A program made the position numbers and the translations under genes. Positions 42,363-44,661 of a DNA stretch of 44,661 nt are shown one piece after another. The notes beneath the pieces were generated by a model. The model saw only the letters and a list, made by a program, of their open reading frames with translations, searched no databases and was not told the DNA's origin. Source of the DNA: Clostridia bacterium (GTDB lineage: Bacteria; Bacillota; Clostridia; Christensenellales; Borkfalkiaceae); contig JAFVRE010000027.1 of NCBI GenBank assembly GCA_017504465.1, positions 1 to 44,661 of the forward strand, in the 5' to 3' direction. Every line of letters begins with the position of its first letter. Positions within the stretch are counted from its first letter, which is position 1.

Positions 42363-44243
42363 ATGTCGAATTATCAACAAGAATTTATTGAATATACCGC
42401 AGATGCGGTAGTTGTAGGCGCAGGTCACGCAGGTTGTGAAGCTGCGCTTGCTCTTGCTCGGACGGGGATTTCCACCGTCCTTTTAACCTTGAATTTAGAC
42501 AGTATCGGGTTTATGCCCTGCAACCCCTCTATCGGCGGTACGGCGAAAGGGCATTTGGTTAGAGAAATTGACGCGCTTGGCGGCGAAATGGGTTTAAACG
42601 CGGACAAAACCGCGCTCCAAATCCGCATGCTCAACGTTGGCAAGGGCGCGGCGGTGCAAAGCCTACGTTCACAATCGGATAAAAATGCGTATCACAGAGA
42701 GATGAAAAAGGTGCTCGAACAAACGGAGAACCTTCGCATTATCCAAGCCGAAGCTACGCAAATCCTCGTTGAAGACGGAAAATGCGTAGGCGTCAAAACG
42801 GAATATAACGGCGTTATCCCCTGCAAATGCGTAATTTTGTGCACGGGCGTATATCTCAACAGTGAAACGATTACCGGTTCCGTCGTCAAAAAATCAGGCC
42901 CTAACGGATTTTCAAGCGCCACCTATTTAACGCAAAACTTGATCGACCTTGGGTTTAACGTTCGGCGTTTTAAGACGGGTACGCCTGCGCGCCTTGACGG
43001 CAGAACGCTTGACTTCGAGAAATGCGAAATTCAAAACGGCGATACGGATATTTATCCCTTCTCGTTCATGAGCGATAAAGCGCCGGAAAACAAACGTCCT
43101 TGCTATCTCACTTACACCAACTTAACCACGCACGGCATTATCCTTGAAAATCTTGACCGCTCCCCCCTTTACAACGGCGTAATTCAATCGGCAGGCCCGC
43201 GCTATTGCCCGTCCATTGAAACCAAAGTCGTTCGTTTCAAGGATAAGGAACGCCACCAAATTTTCTTAGAACCTGAAGGCGAAGATACCCTCGAAATTTA
43301 CGCGCAAGGCTTATCCACGTCCATGCCCCACGACGTACAAAAATTGATGTATAGGTCCATACCAGGTATGGAACGAGCGGAGATCGTACGCTACGGCTAT
43401 GCCATTGAATACGACTGTATTGATACCCTTGACGTGCTCCCTACTCTTGAATTTAAAAAGATTGAAGGCATCTATACGGCAGGTCAAATCAACGGTACTT
43501 CGGGCTATGAAGAGGCTGCGGCACAAGGCTTGATTGCAGGTCTTAACGCGTCCTTAAAGCTCCGCGGACTTCCCCCTTTCGTGCTCCGTCGCGACGAGGC
43601 GTATATCGGGGTTTTGATTGACGATCTCGTTACCAAAGGCACGGACGAGCCCTATCGAATGATGACTTCCAGAGCCGAACACCGCATTTGTTTAAGACAA
43701 GACAATGCCGATTTCCGTTTGACGCAAAAAGGCTACGAAGTCGGACTGGTCAAAGCGGATAGATACCAACGTTATTTGCAACGAAAGGCGGAATACGAAA
43801 AACTTTTAGAAGAATTTGCAACGCGAGTACCGCAAAAACAGGCGGCGGAATTCCTTAAAAATTACGGTTACGGCGCACCAAGTACAAGCGTTTCCTACGC
43901 GGATATGATCAAGCGTACAATTCCGTTAAAAGAGATTATGGCGTACTTTAACGTATTTAAAGACTACAAAAAGGACGTTTTAGAAACGGCGGAAATTACC
44001 GTGCGCTACGAAGGATATTTAAAGCAAGGTAACGAACTTATCGAACGCGCGAAAAAGCTCGAAAACAAGCACCTGCCCCCCTCACTTGACTATACGACAA
44101 TTAAAGGACTCAGATTAGAGGCGCAAGAAAAGCTGAACAGAATTAAGCCTTTGAACTTAGGTCAGGCAAGCCGAATTTCAGGAGTAAACCCTGCGGACGT
44201 ATCCGTTTTAATGGTGTATTTGGCAACGCAAAAATCCGAATAA
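42363..44243 (+). CDS. mnmG: tRNA uridine-5-carboxymethylaminomethyl modification enzyme MnmG (GidA)
   Basis: With MnmE it places the 5-carboxymethylaminomethyl group on wobble U34. The 626-residue flavoprotein has the FAD motif [65 protein letters not shown] and the C-terminal [18 protein letters not shown]. The length is normal. There is no good ribosome binding site in the four-base gap, so it probably relies on ribosomes finishing dnaA. mnmE is not in the window. Confidence 0.97.
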   Translation: MSNYQQEFIEYTADAVVVGAGHAGCEAALALARTGISTVLLTLNLDSIGFMPCNPSIGGTAKGHLVREIDALGGEMGLNADKTALQIRMLNVGKGAAVQSLRSQSDKNAYHREMKKVLEQTENLRIIQAEATQILVEDGKCVGVKTEYNGVIPCKCVILCTGVYLNSETITGSVVKKSGPNGFSSATYLTQNLIDLGFNVRRFKTGTPARLDGRTLDFEKCEIQNGDTDIYPFSFMSDKAPENKRPCYLTYTNLTTHGIILENLDRSPLYNGVIQSAGPRYCPSIETKVVRFKDKERHQIFLEPEGEDTLEIYAQGLSTSMPHDVQKLMYRSIPGMERAEIVRYGYAIEYDCIDTLDVLPTLEFKKIEGIYTAGQINGTSGYEEAAAQGLIAGLNASLKLRGLPPFVLRRDEAYIGVLIDDLVTKGTDEPYRMMTSRAEHRICLRQDNADFRLTQKGYEVGLVKADRYQRYLQRKAEYEKLLEEFATRVPQKQAAEFLKNYGYGAPSTSVSYADMIKRTIPLKEIMAYFNVFKDYKKDVLETAEITVRYEGYLKQGNELIERAKKLENKHLPPSLDYTTIKGLRLEAQEKLNRIKPLNLGQASRISGVNPADVSVLMVYLATQKSE

Positions 44244-44309
44244 TTTTTATTCAAATTAAAATAGTAAACCAAAAAGTGTGTGTCCCATAGGGATTTTGAG
44301 CGCATTATA

Positions 44310-44336
44310 AAAGAGTAGCAAAATTTGCTACTCTTT
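44310..44336 (+). terminator. Terminator of dnaA-mnmG
   Basis: A 13-bp perfect inverted repeat (44310-44322 with 44324-44336) is followed by ACTTTTTATC. It also lies just past the end of the convergent hydrolase gene. Confidence 0.82.
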
Positions 44337-44403
44337 ACTTTTTATCTTGCAAAAAAGAATTAACTGTTCGACAAATTGGAATTTGTAATGCTATTAAGCG
44401 CAG

Positions 44404-44661
44404 TTATCTACCTAATAGTTGTTCGAGTGCGGGAGTTATCGTATTTGTAAGCACCTCGTATCCTGCGGATGTTAAGTGACCGCCATCGGTCGTATATTCT
44501 GCATATATTTCTCCTGTTTCAAGATTCAAAAGTGGAGAATACAGATCGACAAATTCGTATCCGTATTTTTCTGACAGGAGCTTTATTTTAAAGTTGTTAT
44601 AAGCTGCTTTTTGATTATTTTTGCCCCATTCCTGACTCATAGACGTAAGAGATAGCAATAC
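44404..44661 (-). CDS. SGNH/GDSL hydrolase, C-terminal part (runs off the window)
   Basis: The last 85 codons of a longer gene whose 5' part lies beyond the window edge. The frame is open to the last base. EFVDLYSPLLN and TTDGGHLTSAGYEVLTN are the final conserved block of SGNH hydrolases, with the catalytic Asp and His in DGGHL. These enzymes remove acyl or acetyl groups from polysaccharides or lipids. The substrate, signal peptide and catalytic Ser cannot be seen. Confidence 0.85.
   Translation of the reverse strand, partial: VLLSLTSMSQEWGKNNQKAAYNNFKIKLLSEKYGYEFVDLYSPLLNLETGEIYAEYTTDGGHLTSAGYEVLTNTITPALEQLLGR

Noticed and set aside
1..44661. tRNA, rRNA or insertion-sequence genes
   Set aside because: I scanned for conserved tRNA arm motifs, rRNA stretches and transposase-like proteins and found none.

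Overview
The window is a chromosomal segment of a low-to-moderate GC Clostridia-type Firmicute, most likely an uncultured gut anaerobe. The gene content supports this: pyrophosphate-linked glycolytic enzymes (PPDK and a PPi-type PFK), a rubrerythrin for oxygen defence, a plsX-rnc-smc-ftsY cluster, rbgA-rnhB, QueH and DegV. Promoters are near-consensus sigma-A types (TTGACA, 17-18 bp, TATAAT) and most genes carry AGGAG-type ribosome binding sites. I cannot place it below class level; Christensenellales-like is only a guess. There are no tRNA or rRNA genes, CRISPR arrays, prophages or insertion sequences.

Layout. 0-14 kb is a patchwork of small transcription units: an SH3-NlpC/P60 lipoprotein, ppdK (broken by an in-frame TAA), the remnant of a leucine-rich-repeat surface protein, a small XRE regulator, DegV, a PlsC-like acyltransferase, an NfeD-slipin pair, the potassium system trkA-trkH, PPi-PFK, a SecB-like protein, and queH behind the promoter of a collapsed ABC transporter gene. 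14-25 kb carries a THUMP rRNA methyltransferase, a TRIC/UPF0126 membrane protein, a VWA protein coupled to a small unknown protein, a cls-macrodomain operon, a double-rubredoxin rubrerythrin, DUF378 and a heterodimeric ABC exporter. 25-38 kb is a long minus-strand core cluster transcribed as asnS, plsX, rnc, smc, ftsY, ABC ATPase, ABC permease, trmD, rbgA, rnhB, yraN, collagen-like lipoprotein. 38-44.2 kb has recF-PHP-VanW diverging from dnaA-mnmG. The window ends inside an SGNH hydrolase.

Most notable are three copies of a structured intergenic repeat of about 100 bp in the core cluster (one between trmD and rbgA, two between smc and ftsY). They share a 52-bp core whose only differences are A/G transitions, while the ends differ between copies; in two copies the ends remain complementary to each other, and in the third only a short stem does. 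Second, there are three damaged genes in 14 kb: a nonsense codon in ppdK, and two genes reduced to their two ends with the interior missing. These are either genuine decay or assembly artefacts. Third, the macrodomain protein carries a 6x15-bp in-frame tandem repeat between its catalytic domain and a C-terminal helix-turn-helix-like domain, and lies beside a VWA/small-protein pair.

The conserved Firmicute cluster is eroded: fabD/fabG/acpP are absent between plsX and rnc, and ffh-rpsP-rimM between ftsY and trmD are replaced by an ABC transporter pair. dnaA has no dnaN behind it and no recognisable DnaA boxes in front of it.
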